DNA of 64,000 nucleotides from the NCBI GenBank assembly GCA_024397955.1, contig CP073744.1:2232001-2296000 (forward strand). Direction: 5' to 3'. Each line of letters starts with the position of its first letter. Position 1 is the first letter of the stretch. The stretch is from a bacterium SCSIO 12696 (GTDB lineage Bacteria; Pseudomonadota; Gammaproteobacteria; Pseudomonadales; Porticoccaceae). The position numbers and the translations under genes were made by a program. The notes beneath the pieces were generated by a model. It was not told the origin of the DNA, did no database searches, and saw nothing but the letters and a program-made list of their open reading frames with translations. Below are positions 1 to 6,977 of the stretch, piece after piece.

Positions 1-921
1 GAGGAGCTGCAAAAGGAAAAAGAGCAGCTGGAATTGATCCTCGGCTCGGCGGCGCGGCTGAAAACCCTGGTGAAAAAAGAACTGCTGGCGGCCATGGAGG
101 AATTTGGCGACGAGCGTAAATCTCCATTGGTGCAACGGGATGAGGCCAAGGCTTTCTCGGAAACCGACCTGCTCAGCTCCGACCCGGTAACGGTGGTGAT
201 TTCAAAAATGGGCTGGATTCGCGCCGCCAAGGGCCACGAGATTGACCCGGCAGCGCTCAACTACAAGTCCGGCGACGATTACGCTCTCTCCGCCAAAGGA
301 CGCAGCAATCAGAATGTGATTTTGCTGGATTCCACCGGCCGCAGTTATGCCTTGGCTGCCCACACCTTGCCGTCGGCGCGAGGGCAGGGGGAGCCTGTCA
401 CTGGCCGCCTCAACGCGCCGTCTGGTGCGACCTTTGAAGGCGCGATGATGGGTGATGATAAGCAGGCTATCCTGATGTGTACCGATGCCGGTTACGGTTT
501 TATTGGCCGTCTCGGCGAGCTGTACACCAAAAATAAAGCCGGAAAAGTATCCCTGTCAGTGCCCAAAGGCGGGCGGGTGATGGCGCCCAAGTTGGTAGAC
601 GATCCGGAAAATGACTTGCTGGTGGCCATCAGCAACGAAGGCCGTATGCTGGCTTTCCCCGTCAAAGAGCTGCCGGAGCTGGCGCGAGGCAAGGGCAATA
701 AAATTCTCAGTATTCCCACCGGGCGGGTGCAGAGTCGGGAAGAGTTTATGGTGGCGCTGGTTACCTTAAACGATTCGCAAACCCTAAAAGTGTATTCCGG
801 TAAGCGGCATATTGGCCTCAAGCGCAGCGACCTGGAACACTATGTGGGCGAGCGCGGTCGCCGTGGCCATAAACTGCCGCGCGGGTTCCAAAAAGTGGAC
901 TCAGTGGAAGTGGTTGATTAG
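1..921 (+). CDS. parC: DNA topoisomerase IV subunit A, C-terminal part (5' end outside window)
   Basis: The reading frame is open from base 1, so this is the 3' part of a longer gene; a TTG at 34 is internal. The 306 visible residues begin with a charged coiled-coil stretch followed by the six-bladed beta-pinwheel of type IIA topoisomerase A subunits. Phrases typical of ParC are visible (VTVVISKMGWIRAAKGH; the GYGFIGRLGELYTKNKAGK stretch). ParC with ParE decatenates daughter chromosomes. The catalytic tyrosine and breakage-reunion domain lie upstream of the window. ParC is preferred to GyrA because of the pinwheel sequence and because a GyrA-box is not obvious. No clear terminator follows the stop codon. 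Confidence 0.93.
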   Translation, partial: EELQKEKEQLELILGSAARLKTLVKKELLAAMEEFGDERKSPLVQRDEAKAFSETDLLSSDPVTVVISKMGWIRAAKGHEIDPAALNYKSGDDYALSAKGRSNQNVILLDSTGRSYALAAHTLPSARGQGEPVTGRLNAPSGATFEGAMMGDDKQAILMCTDAGYGFIGRLGELYTKNKAGKVSLSVPKGGRVMAPKLVDDPENDLLVAISNEGRMLAFPVKELPELARGKGNKILSIPTGRVQSREEFMVALVTLNDSQTLKVYSGKRHIGLKRSDLEHYVGERGRRGHKLPRGFQKVDSVEVVD

Positions 922-1002
922 TGCGCAACACGCTTGTCACAATCTTGTTACAGAGTTTGGTACTTTTAGCTGGTCACTACTTATATAGACTCTCTATTAG
1001 AC

Positions 1003-1039
1003 TTGGCACGATTCAAAAAACCTACCTATAGTTTAGGTA
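1003..1039 (+). promoter_or_regulatory. Candidate sigma-70 promoter of mscS overlapped by an inverted repeat
   Basis: TTGGCA (1003-1008) and TATAGT (1027-1032) are separated by 18 bp, about 35 bp upstream of the mscS start. The inverted repeat TACCTA-N5-TAGGTA (1023-1039) covers the -10 element, as an operator would. The promoter call rests on consensus match only; the operator is inference. Confidence 0.4.
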
Positions 1040-1066
1040 ACACAATCAAAAATAAGGGGAAATTCC

Positions 1067-1930
1067 ATGGCAGAAGAAAAAGCTACAGCACCAGCTGAAA
1101 GCGGTGGCTTTGACATTAGCAACCTCAGTTTTGAGCAAATCTGGGGTATGACCGAAAACGTCGTGTATGCGCTGGCCATTATTATTATCGGAATGTGGGT
1201 GGCCAAAAAAATCCGCGCCGGTTTGCGCACAGCAATGGGCAAAAAGGATGTTGACCCAGCGGTAGCCGGCTTTGTAGCCAGCCTCTGTTACTACGGTATT
1301 GTTGCTTTTGTTGTCATTGCCGCACTCTCTAAAATCGGTGTTGCTGCCACGTCCTTTGTGGCCATCCTCGGTGCCGCCGGTTTGGCCGTTGGCTTGGCGT
1401 TGCAAGGCTCTTTGTCTAACTTTGCTTCAGGCGTACTGATCCTGATTTTCAAGCCGTTCAAAATCGGTGACTTTGTGGAACTGGCGGGCACTTCTGGTTC
1501 GGTAAAGGAGATCACCATTTTTACTACCGAACTGGCAACACCAGACAACAAAAAAGTGATTGTGCCTAACTCATCTGCAATGGGCGGCAATATTGTCAAC
1601 TACTCCGCCCACGACACTCGTCGAGTGGACATGGTGTTTGGTATTGGTTACGGCGACGACATCGACAAAGCACGCAATATCATCAAAGCCATTCTGGAAG
1701 CAGACGACCGTGTACTGGTGGATCCAGCGCCTGCGGTGGCGGTTGCTGAATTGGCGGACAGCAGTGTTAACTTCAATGTGCGCCCGTGGGTGGCCACAGC
1801 CGATTACTGGGGTGTGTTTAACGATGTGCATGAACAAGTGAAGAAACACTTCGACGCCGAAGGCATCTCCATCCCGTTCCCACAACAGGATGTACATATG
1901 CACACTGTGGCGGCCAACGGCGCTGACTGA
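1067..1930 (+). CDS. mscS: Small-conductance mechanosensitive channel, MscS family
   Basis: The 287-residue product is the same size as E. coli MscS (286 residues) and shows three hydrophobic N-terminal helices. The third is the glycine/alanine-rich pore helix (AGLAVGLALQGSLSNFASG, about residues 104-122). The soluble beta domain follows, with the typical GDFVELAGTSGSVKEI and VPNSSAMGGNIVNYS segments, then an alpha/beta C-terminal domain. The family forms inner-membrane heptamers that open under membrane tension to release solutes during hypo-osmotic shock. ATG is preceded by AGGGGA at good spacing. The glsB-like gene starts 35 bp downstream with its own ribosome-binding site, so a two-gene envelope-stress operon is likely. 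Confidence 0.95.
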   Translation: MAEEKATAPAESGGFDISNLSFEQIWGMTENVVYALAIIIIGMWVAKKIRAGLRTAMGKKDVDPAVAGFVASLCYYGIVAFVVIAALSKIGVAATSFVAILGAAGLAVGLALQGSLSNFASGVLILIFKPFKIGDFVELAGTSGSVKEITIFTTELATPDNKKVIVPNSSAMGGNIVNYSAHDTRRVDMVFGIGYGDDIDKARNIIKAILEADDRVLVDPAPAVAVAELADSSVNFNVRPWVATADYWGVFNDVHEQVKKHFDAEGISIPFPQQDVHMHTVAANGAD

Positions 1931-1965
1931 TCCTCAGCGTTTAACCATCAACCAGGAGATTTCAC

Positions 1966-2217
1966 ATGGGAATTCTTTCGTGGATTGTTTTGGGCTTATT
2001 GGCAGGCATTCTTGCCAAGTGGATTATGCCAGGCAAAGACGGTGGCGGTTTTATTATGACCACTTTGCTGGGTATCGCTGGCGCTTTTGTTGGTGGCTGG
2101 GTCGGTTCCCTGTTCGGCATGGGTGCTGTGGGTGAGTTCAGCTTTGGCGGTTTGATTACCGCTGTGGTTGGCGCTCTGTTGCTGCTGTTTATTTACAATA
2201 AAGTGATTAAGAAGTAG
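1966..2217 (+). CDS. GlsB/YeaQ/YmgE family stress-response membrane protein
   Basis: The 83-residue product is almost entirely hydrophobic: three predicted membrane helices rich in glycine (GLLAGILAKWIMPGKDGGG near the N-terminus, then AFVGGWVGSLFG, then AVVGALLLLFIYNKVIKK). This is the layout of the transglycosylase-associated GlsB/YeaQ family, induced by general stress in other bacteria; its biochemical role is unknown. AGGAG lies 8 bp before the ATG. It sits directly after mscS and before a strong terminator, so the two genes probably share a transcript. Confidence 0.88.
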   Translation: MGILSWIVLGLLAGILAKWIMPGKDGGGFIMTTLLGIAGAFVGGWVGSLFGMGAVGEFSFGGLITAVVGALLLLFIYNKVIKK

Positions 2218-2234
2218 CCGTTTATTTAGAAAGC

Positions 2235-2263
2235 AAAAAGGGCAGCAAACGCTGCCCTTTTTT
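2235..2263 (+). terminator. Rho-independent terminator after the mscS/glsB-like genes
   Basis: GGGCAGC (2240-2246) pairs with GCTGCCC (2251-2257) across an AAAC loop, preceded by A5 and followed by T6. The A tract upstream also lets it work in the opposite direction. Confidence 0.92.
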
Positions 2264-2303
2264 GTGTCCGTCATTCGATTGGGCGAGTACCAAATTTATT
2301 GCT

Positions 2304-2339
2304 CGTCATTGCGAGGAGCCGAAGGCGACGTGGCAATCT
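2304..2339. repeat. Short dispersed intergenic repeat (CGTCATTGCGAGGAGCC type)
   Basis: This 36-bp unit begins CGTCATTGCGAGGAGCC and ends GTGGCAATCT; its ends ATTGC/GCAAT are inverted. I recognise it as a short palindromic intergenic repeat common in many proteobacterial chromosomes. It is non-coding; function unknown. One copy in this window. Confidence 0.6.
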
Positions 2340-2384
2340 AGTGGCTTTAACTCTGTCGTTATTTCCTTAGTAATCTTTAGCAAA

Positions 2385-2855
2385 GGTTTCGCCCTGCTGG
2401 GCGACTTACTTTCTTTACTCGTGTAAAGAAAGATAAGCAAAGAAAACACGCCCCAGCGCCCTTGGCCTTCGGCTCCCCTTGTTCCTCCGGTGCCATGGCC
2501 GGGTCGCGCAGAGGGTACTTCCTGTACCCGCTGCGCTGAAACGGACGTCCTGTCCGTTTCACCCTATGTCACCTCCGTCACTCGGCAAGGGCGAAGGGGA
2601 ATAGGTGTACTCCGTAGTAAATTCCGTGCGTGATTTTTTCCCCTTTGGAGTTGCCGAGCGCAGCGCAATTGGTAGGGAAACGCGCACATGGATGTGCGCG
2701 TTAGGTCGATCGAGCAGGGATGCGAGTAAGACCGACCCGTGGCAATTGTGCGGAGCGAAGGGAGCCCGAAGGGCCAACGGAACGGGGGTGCCCTTTCTTT
2801 TGGTTAGCTTTTCTTTGGGCAAACAAAGAAAAGTAACTCGCTAGCAGGCGAAACC
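2385..2855. repeat. About 470-bp non-coding element with inverted ends and many internal hairpins
   Basis: The left end AGGTTTCGCCCTGCTGGGCG and the complement of the right end AGGTTTCGCCTGCTAGCGAG are near-identical. Each end carries a subterminal hairpin: CTTTCTTTAC/GTAAAGAAAG on the left and TTTTCTTTG/CAAAGAAAA on the right. Inside are perfect hairpins at 2513-2529 (6-bp stem), 2538-2560 (9-bp stem) and 2680-2701 (9-bp stem). The flanks also pair imperfectly with each other (the TTGGCCTTCGG region against its complement near 2765-2785), so the whole element can fold as one branched stem. Short ORFs inside it on both strands show no protein-like features. I recall similar sequences between genes in other gammaproteobacteria, but copy number and mechanism cannot be judged here. 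Confidence 0.6.
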
Positions 2856-2919
2856 TGCACTGAAAAATTACCTACAGAAAAAACGACGAAGCCAAAGCTG
2901 TGAGATTACTGCAGTCGAT

Positions 2920-3582
2920 TTAACTATTACCCAGCAACTCCTTCAATTCCGCCACTCGCTCGCGACTCTCCGCTTTGGAAAGCGGCTCTGCGGGCTTTTC
3001 TTCCAGCAGCTCCGGAGCTTCGACAACCAACTTCTCCCCGGACAAAACTCGTTGGCATATGTCCTGATAGTTCTTTTCAAACAACGGGAAGGCTTTACGT
3101 TCCACTTCATTGCCAAGCACATACCAGCCAGTTTCCAAGGCGGCGTGATACACCGCTGGGTGCGACCAGCGATAGGTGGCTTTGGGGGTGGGGGCGTTAC
3201 AGGCTTCCACGTAGGCATCGTGGGCACTGGGCAGAGCGCCACCTGGACCTTGCTGCTGGCACAGTTGAATCATGCGGTGCAGGTTTGGCAAATATTCGCA
3301 CTGCTCAATGGCGGCTTTGGCGGCCTGCAGGATTTGTTGCGGGGTAAACTTACCCAGGCTTTCCAGCCACAGTTTTTTGGTGAAATCCTGATCTTGTTGG
3401 TCGGGAAAGGCACTGAAAAACTGGTTGTGGTAGTTCAGCTGAAACAGGGTGAAGGTCTGATTGATGGCATCGATCAGCGCGTCTTTGCTGGCACTAGCTT
3501 GCCCAGCTGCGGTCGGTGAGCTGTTGGACGGCTGAGCGGCCTCGTGAACCGCCTGTTCGATTAGGTCTTTGTTGTCTTTCAT
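2920..3582 (-). CDS. Lambda replication protein P-like helicase loader (chromosomal)
   Basis: The 220-residue product resembles phage lambda P. It has a flexible N-terminus (about residues 1-40), a helical core with FQLNYHNQFFSAFPD and LWLESLGKFTPQQI, then the family-typical YLPNLHRMIQLC, and a charged tail. P proteins bind replicative helicase and load it at origins. I chose the ATG at 3582; an in-frame ATG at 3612 would add ten residues, and neither has a strong ribosome-binding site. The gene overlaps the end of the DnaT-like gene by about 90 nt in another frame, so the two are translationally linked. No other phage genes are nearby. Function is inferred from family resemblance and neighbour; it could instead serve replication restart. 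Confidence 0.7.
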   Translation of the reverse strand: MKDNKDLIEQAVHEAAQPSNSSPTAAGQASASKDALIDAINQTFTLFQLNYHNQFFSAFPDQQDQDFTKKLWLESLGKFTPQQILQAAKAAIEQCEYLPNLHRMIQLCQQQGPGGALPSAHDAYVEACNAPTPKATYRWSHPAVYHAALETGWYVLGNEVERKAFPLFEKNYQDICQRVLSGEKLVVEAPELLEEKPAEPLSKAESRERVAELKELLGNS

Positions 3583-4612
3583 GGCTGCTCGCAGTGCTTG
3601 CGGGTGAGGCATCGGGCAGGGTGTTTTGCCTTGCCCATTGGCGTTTTACATTTTGCAGGAAGCGGGTATTCCAAGAGCTTTCTACCCGGCCAGTGTCTCG
3701 CCAATAGAGCACAAACTCGGCAACTTGCTGTTCGGCAAATTGGCGGTCGATATTGGCCAGGGCAAGGACATCGTATACGGTGTCGTCTGGCTGCCAATCC
3801 GTGTTGATTGGCCGTGGTTCGGCATCACTCTTGATCACAGCGGTAAAACGGGCCCATTGCTTTTTGATATGCAGGATAAAGCGGGAATTCCAGGTGGATG
3901 ATGCTTCACCACGTTCGCACCAATAGAGCACGAATTCGGGAATGGCGTCTTCCACAAAGTGTTTACTGATGCCCGCTTGGCGGGTCAATATCTCCATGGC
4001 GTCCTGGCTGGGGCGCCAGTCGGGTGACATTGACAGCTCTCTGCTTTGGCGGGTGTCTCTGGCTTGCTGCTGACGCCATTGCTTGAGTACCTGTTTGATA
4101 AATTTTGAGCCCCAACTGTGCTGAGGCTCACCTCTTTCGCTCCAATAAGTGACAAACTCCGGTACCTGCTCCAAGGCGAAGGCTTGGGGAATGTTGTATT
4201 GAGCCAGTTGACGCAACAACTCCGCGTCCGGCTGCCAATTTTGGGCAATGGCGTTGGCGCTGCGAGTGACCACTGGATTGCTAGGTGGTTTAACCGGTTC
4301 GTTGCCAGTGCTGGTCTCGTTAACGGCAAAGCGCAGTTGGCCAGATTCACTAAATGGGGCAGAGGCAATCAGTAGAATGCCCTGGTTGCGCAAGTTGGTC
4401 GTGATGCGCTGAATATCCCGATCGTTCCAAAACGGCGCGACACGTTGCAGCTGAATTGCAGATACCTCAAGCCAGTCAAAATTGTTGTGTCGTTGAGGGC
4501 TGCCGTGGTCCAAAAAGTCCCCCAGAATGCCCAGCAATAGTGCTTCCTCCAGGCCGATGGTGGCCGCCAGTGAAGGAGACAGAGTAAGGGGCTTTTCCGG
4601 GATCAATGACAT
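3494..4612 (-). CDS. Replication protein with three DnaT-type DNA-binding modules
   Basis: This 372-residue protein has a winged-helix-like N-terminal region (about 20-85) and then three copies of one module at about 126-179, 199-253 and 273-326. Each copy starts W-x-P and carries a conserved core of the form FAL/FVE..-x-EFV-x-YW, then a short G-E/D turn and W-x-S/T-x-F..-x-W. This is the DNA-binding domain of primosomal DnaT, which occurs once in E. coli DnaT. The tail (after 330) is polar and disordered. It is the first gene of a minus-strand pair with the lambda-P-like gene, suggesting a complex that recruits helicase to DNA. Which replication event it serves (initiation or restart) cannot be read from sequence. 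Confidence 0.75.
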   Translation of the reverse strand: MSLIPEKPLTLSPSLAATIGLEEALLLGILGDFLDHGSPQRHNNFDWLEVSAIQLQRVAPFWNDRDIQRITTNLRNQGILLIASAPFSESGQLRFAVNETSTGNEPVKPPSNPVVTRSANAIAQNWQPDAELLRQLAQYNIPQAFALEQVPEFVTYWSERGEPQHSWGSKFIKQVLKQWRQQQARDTRQSRELSMSPDWRPSQDAMEILTRQAGISKHFVEDAIPEFVLYWCERGEASSTWNSRFILHIKKQWARFTAVIKSDAEPRPINTDWQPDDTVYDVLALANIDRQFAEQQVAEFVLYWRDTGRVESSWNTRFLQNVKRQWARQNTLPDASPASTASSHERQQRPNRTGGSRGRSAVQQLTDRSWAS

Positions 4613-4636
4613 GGCGCCACTTTACCAGAATTTGCC

Positions 4637-4688
4637 AGTGCCCTTTCAAAGTAATTTTGTGACCACGCAATTACCTTGAAAGGGCACT
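4637..4688. promoter_or_regulatory. Long inverted repeat in a divergent promoter region
   Basis: Arms AGTGCCCTTTCAA (4637-4649) and TTGAAAGGGCACT (4676-4688) are perfectly complementary over 13 bp. Inner AGTAATT/AATTACC extends the pairing with one mismatch or bulge. The repeat lies 25 bp before the start of the DnaT-like gene (minus) and 90 bp before the first TonB receptor (plus). No T-run follows on either strand, which argues against a terminator. It could be an operator, a leader structure, or a small mobile-repeat remnant. Confidence 0.5.
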
Positions 4689-4777
4689 AGATGCCCGAAC
4701 TCGTTTGCATCTTTTGGTCAGGGGAGTACACTCATTGTGAATAAGAATTAATAACTTACTGCATTACTGGTGCGCCT

Positions 4778-6886
4778 ATGATTTGGCAATCGAGCCCACA
4801 GGATGGGCTGCCGCAAACTCTACTACTGATCGCCTCTTTCTCCATTGGCACAGCCTCCACTCAGATACTGGCTGATGACCTGACCGAACAGGATTTAATG
4901 CAAGAAATGCCGATGGTGATGGCAGCCACCCGCTTGCCGCAATCGGTTGTTGATTCCCCGGGCTCCATCACAGTTCTTGATCGCGAGCTGATTGCCGCTT
5001 CCGGTTTTTTGGAAATTGGCGACTTGTTTCGCCTGGTGCCTGGTTTTCAGGTAGCACGCTCATGGCGGGATCACCACACGGTCACCACTTACCACGGCCA
5101 GACTGATGGCTTGTCGCGACGTATGCAGGTGTTGGTGGATGGCCGAACGGCGTTTACTTCCCAGTTCGGTTTGACCGATTGGGATCGCCTCGGCATTACT
5201 GTGCACGATATTGAACGCATCGAGGTGATGCGCGGCCCTGCAGGGTCAGCTTACGGCTCTAACGCGTTTGTTGCCGCCATCAATATCGTCACCCGCAAAC
5301 CGGTAAATGCAAAAGGCAGCGAACTGTTTTTGGCGGCTGGTGACAGCGATACCCAGCTGGCGGGATTGCGTTATCACTACAACGGTTCACAAATGCGTTA
5401 CACCGCCGCTGCCACGTATTTAGGCAGTGACGGTTTTGACGGCGGTAACAGCGGGGTCAATGTACTCAATCTGCGGATGCAGGGGCAGTACCAGTTAAGT
5501 GGCGAACGTACCTTGGAGTTTCAGGTGCTCCATGCAGATGGCCCCTCTGGTCGCGGTGGTAGCCCGAATTCATTGTTTGATCCTGTGGGTGACAAGGAAA
5601 TTCTGGAACAAAATGCCCTGCTTCGCTTTACCAATGTCGTGAACGCCAATAATGAATGGCACTTTCAGTTGGGTTTGGATCGCACCGTACGCGGTGACCA
5701 GGTGCTCCCAGGTTCGGTCGCCGATATTTTGGCTGTTGCCGGAATCGGCCCGGATCAGTTGCAAGATTATCTTGATAATTTTCCGGTGGAATTGCCTGAA
5801 GATATTGCTCAGCAGCAAGCGGTGGCCGGGCCCTATAACTATCGCGCCAATCGCGTGGACTTGGAAGCTCAGCAAACCTATTCGTTCAGTAGTGACTCCC
5901 GTTTGTTGTGGGGCGTGGGTTGGCGCAAGACACGGGTGCGCGGTGGTTTGGTGTTGAACAGTAATGACCATTTTGAAAGTGACAGTGCGCGCCTGTTTGC
6001 CAATTGGGAGTACCGTCAAGATGACTGGCTATTCAATGCGGGGGGATTGTACGAAGAGGGGGATCTGGCAACCGGTGACCTGTCTTCACGACTGGGTGTG
6101 AATTACCAGTTGGCCCCCAATCACACTGTGCGGGCGAGCTTTGCTCGCGGTTGGCGGCAACCGTTTGTGGGTGAGGCCTACCATGAATTGGCCTTGAAGA
6201 CGGAACAGGGCTTCCCTCTGGAGCGCTTTATCGAAGTGGGCTCTGAACGGTTAACGCCAGAGAAAATCACCACTTGGGAGCTGGGTTATGTGGGCGAGTG
6301 GGGTCACTTGCGTACTGAAATTAAATTGTTTGATGAGGCGCTGGAGAACGAAATTCAGGAAGTCTTTGATCCCACTGCCCCAGAACTGTTGTCTCTGTTT
6401 GCTCAAGAAAATGGTCAGCCCCCGGGGGTACTGTTTCGCGTTAACGGTGGCCGCACGGACATCACGGGCGTAGAGGGCAACCTCGATTACCGGATCAGCA
6501 ATCGAACCCGTTTTTGGCTCAGCTATGGGTACAGCAGCGTGACACAGCAGTTGCCGCCGTTATCCATTCGCAGTCTGCAACACAATACCAACGGTACACC
6601 TCGCCATACCGCCAGCGCACTATTGTCCCATCGCTTTAACGGCCAGTGGCAGGCCAGTTTGGGTTATTACTACCTGGATGATACCTCCTGGTTTTTGTTT
6701 GGCAGTGATACCGAAGCTTATGACCGAGTGGATTTGCGTTTGGCGAAGACCGTTGACCTTTGGTCGCAGCCGGTAAAAATGGAGTTTATTGGGCAAAACC
6801 TGTTTGGCAGCGATTACAGTGAATTCAATGTTCAGAATCGCTTTGATAGCATGTTTTTTGTTCGCTTTACCATGGCCCTAGAGTAG
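4778..6886 (+). CDS. TonB-dependent outer-membrane receptor (copy 1 of a tandem pair)
   Basis: The 702-residue product has a hydrophobic N-terminal export signal (about residues 10-32), a TonB-box-like acidic segment, and a plug domain with the usual phrases (TRLPQSVVDSPGSITVLDRE; IERIEVMRGPAGSAYGSNAF; INIVTRKP). A C-terminal 22-strand barrel follows. Such receptors import scarce ligands (metal chelates, vitamins, glycans) with energy from TonB/ExbBD. The substrate cannot be deduced; no transport genes flank it. It is a clear paralogue of the next gene, sharing the DLMQ-MPMVM-ATRL start of the mature protein. Unusually, the last residues are TMALE rather than the terminal aromatic expected for barrel assembly. 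ATG at 4778 lacks a strong ribosome-binding site, so the exact start is uncertain. Confidence 0.9.
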   Translation: MIWQSSPQDGLPQTLLLIASFSIGTASTQILADDLTEQDLMQEMPMVMAATRLPQSVVDSPGSITVLDRELIAASGFLEIGDLFRLVPGFQVARSWRDHHTVTTYHGQTDGLSRRMQVLVDGRTAFTSQFGLTDWDRLGITVHDIERIEVMRGPAGSAYGSNAFVAAINIVTRKPVNAKGSELFLAAGDSDTQLAGLRYHYNGSQMRYTAAATYLGSDGFDGGNSGVNVLNLRMQGQYQLSGERTLEFQVLHADGPSGRGGSPNSLFDPVGDKEILEQNALLRFTNVVNANNEWHFQLGLDRTVRGDQVLPGSVADILAVAGIGPDQLQDYLDNFPVELPEDIAQQQAVAGPYNYRANRVDLEAQQTYSFSSDSRLLWGVGWRKTRVRGGLVLNSNDHFESDSARLFANWEYRQDDWLFNAGGLYEEGDLATGDLSSRLGVNYQLAPNHTVRASFARGWRQPFVGEAYHELALKTEQGFPLERFIEVGSERLTPEKITTWELGYVGEWGHLRTEIKLFDEALENEIQEVFDPTAPELLSLFAQENGQPPGVLFRVNGGRTDITGVEGNLDYRISNRTRFWLSYGYSSVTQQLPPLSIRSLQHNTNGTPRHTASALLSHRFNGQWQASLGYYYLDDTSWFLFGSDTEAYDRVDLRLAKTVDLWSQPVKMEFIGQNLFGSDYSEFNVQNRFDSMFFVRFTMALE

Positions 6887-6977
6887 CCTGTAACGCTCAG
6901 CAGCGAACGCTTTTGACAGCCGAATCCGCTGGCTTCAAAATGCACTCATCTGTTTTTTTGTCGTTGTGTGAGTGTGT

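Noticed and set aside
2559..2844. Overlapping 79- and 87-residue ORFs on both strands
   Set aside because: Both lie entirely within the palindromic repeat element. They show low-complexity, Arg/Pro-rich translations without protein-like features.
4735..4777. Possible Fur box before the first TonB receptor
   Set aside because: GAATAAGAATTAATAACTT is AT-rich but matches the Fur consensus too weakly to claim iron regulation.
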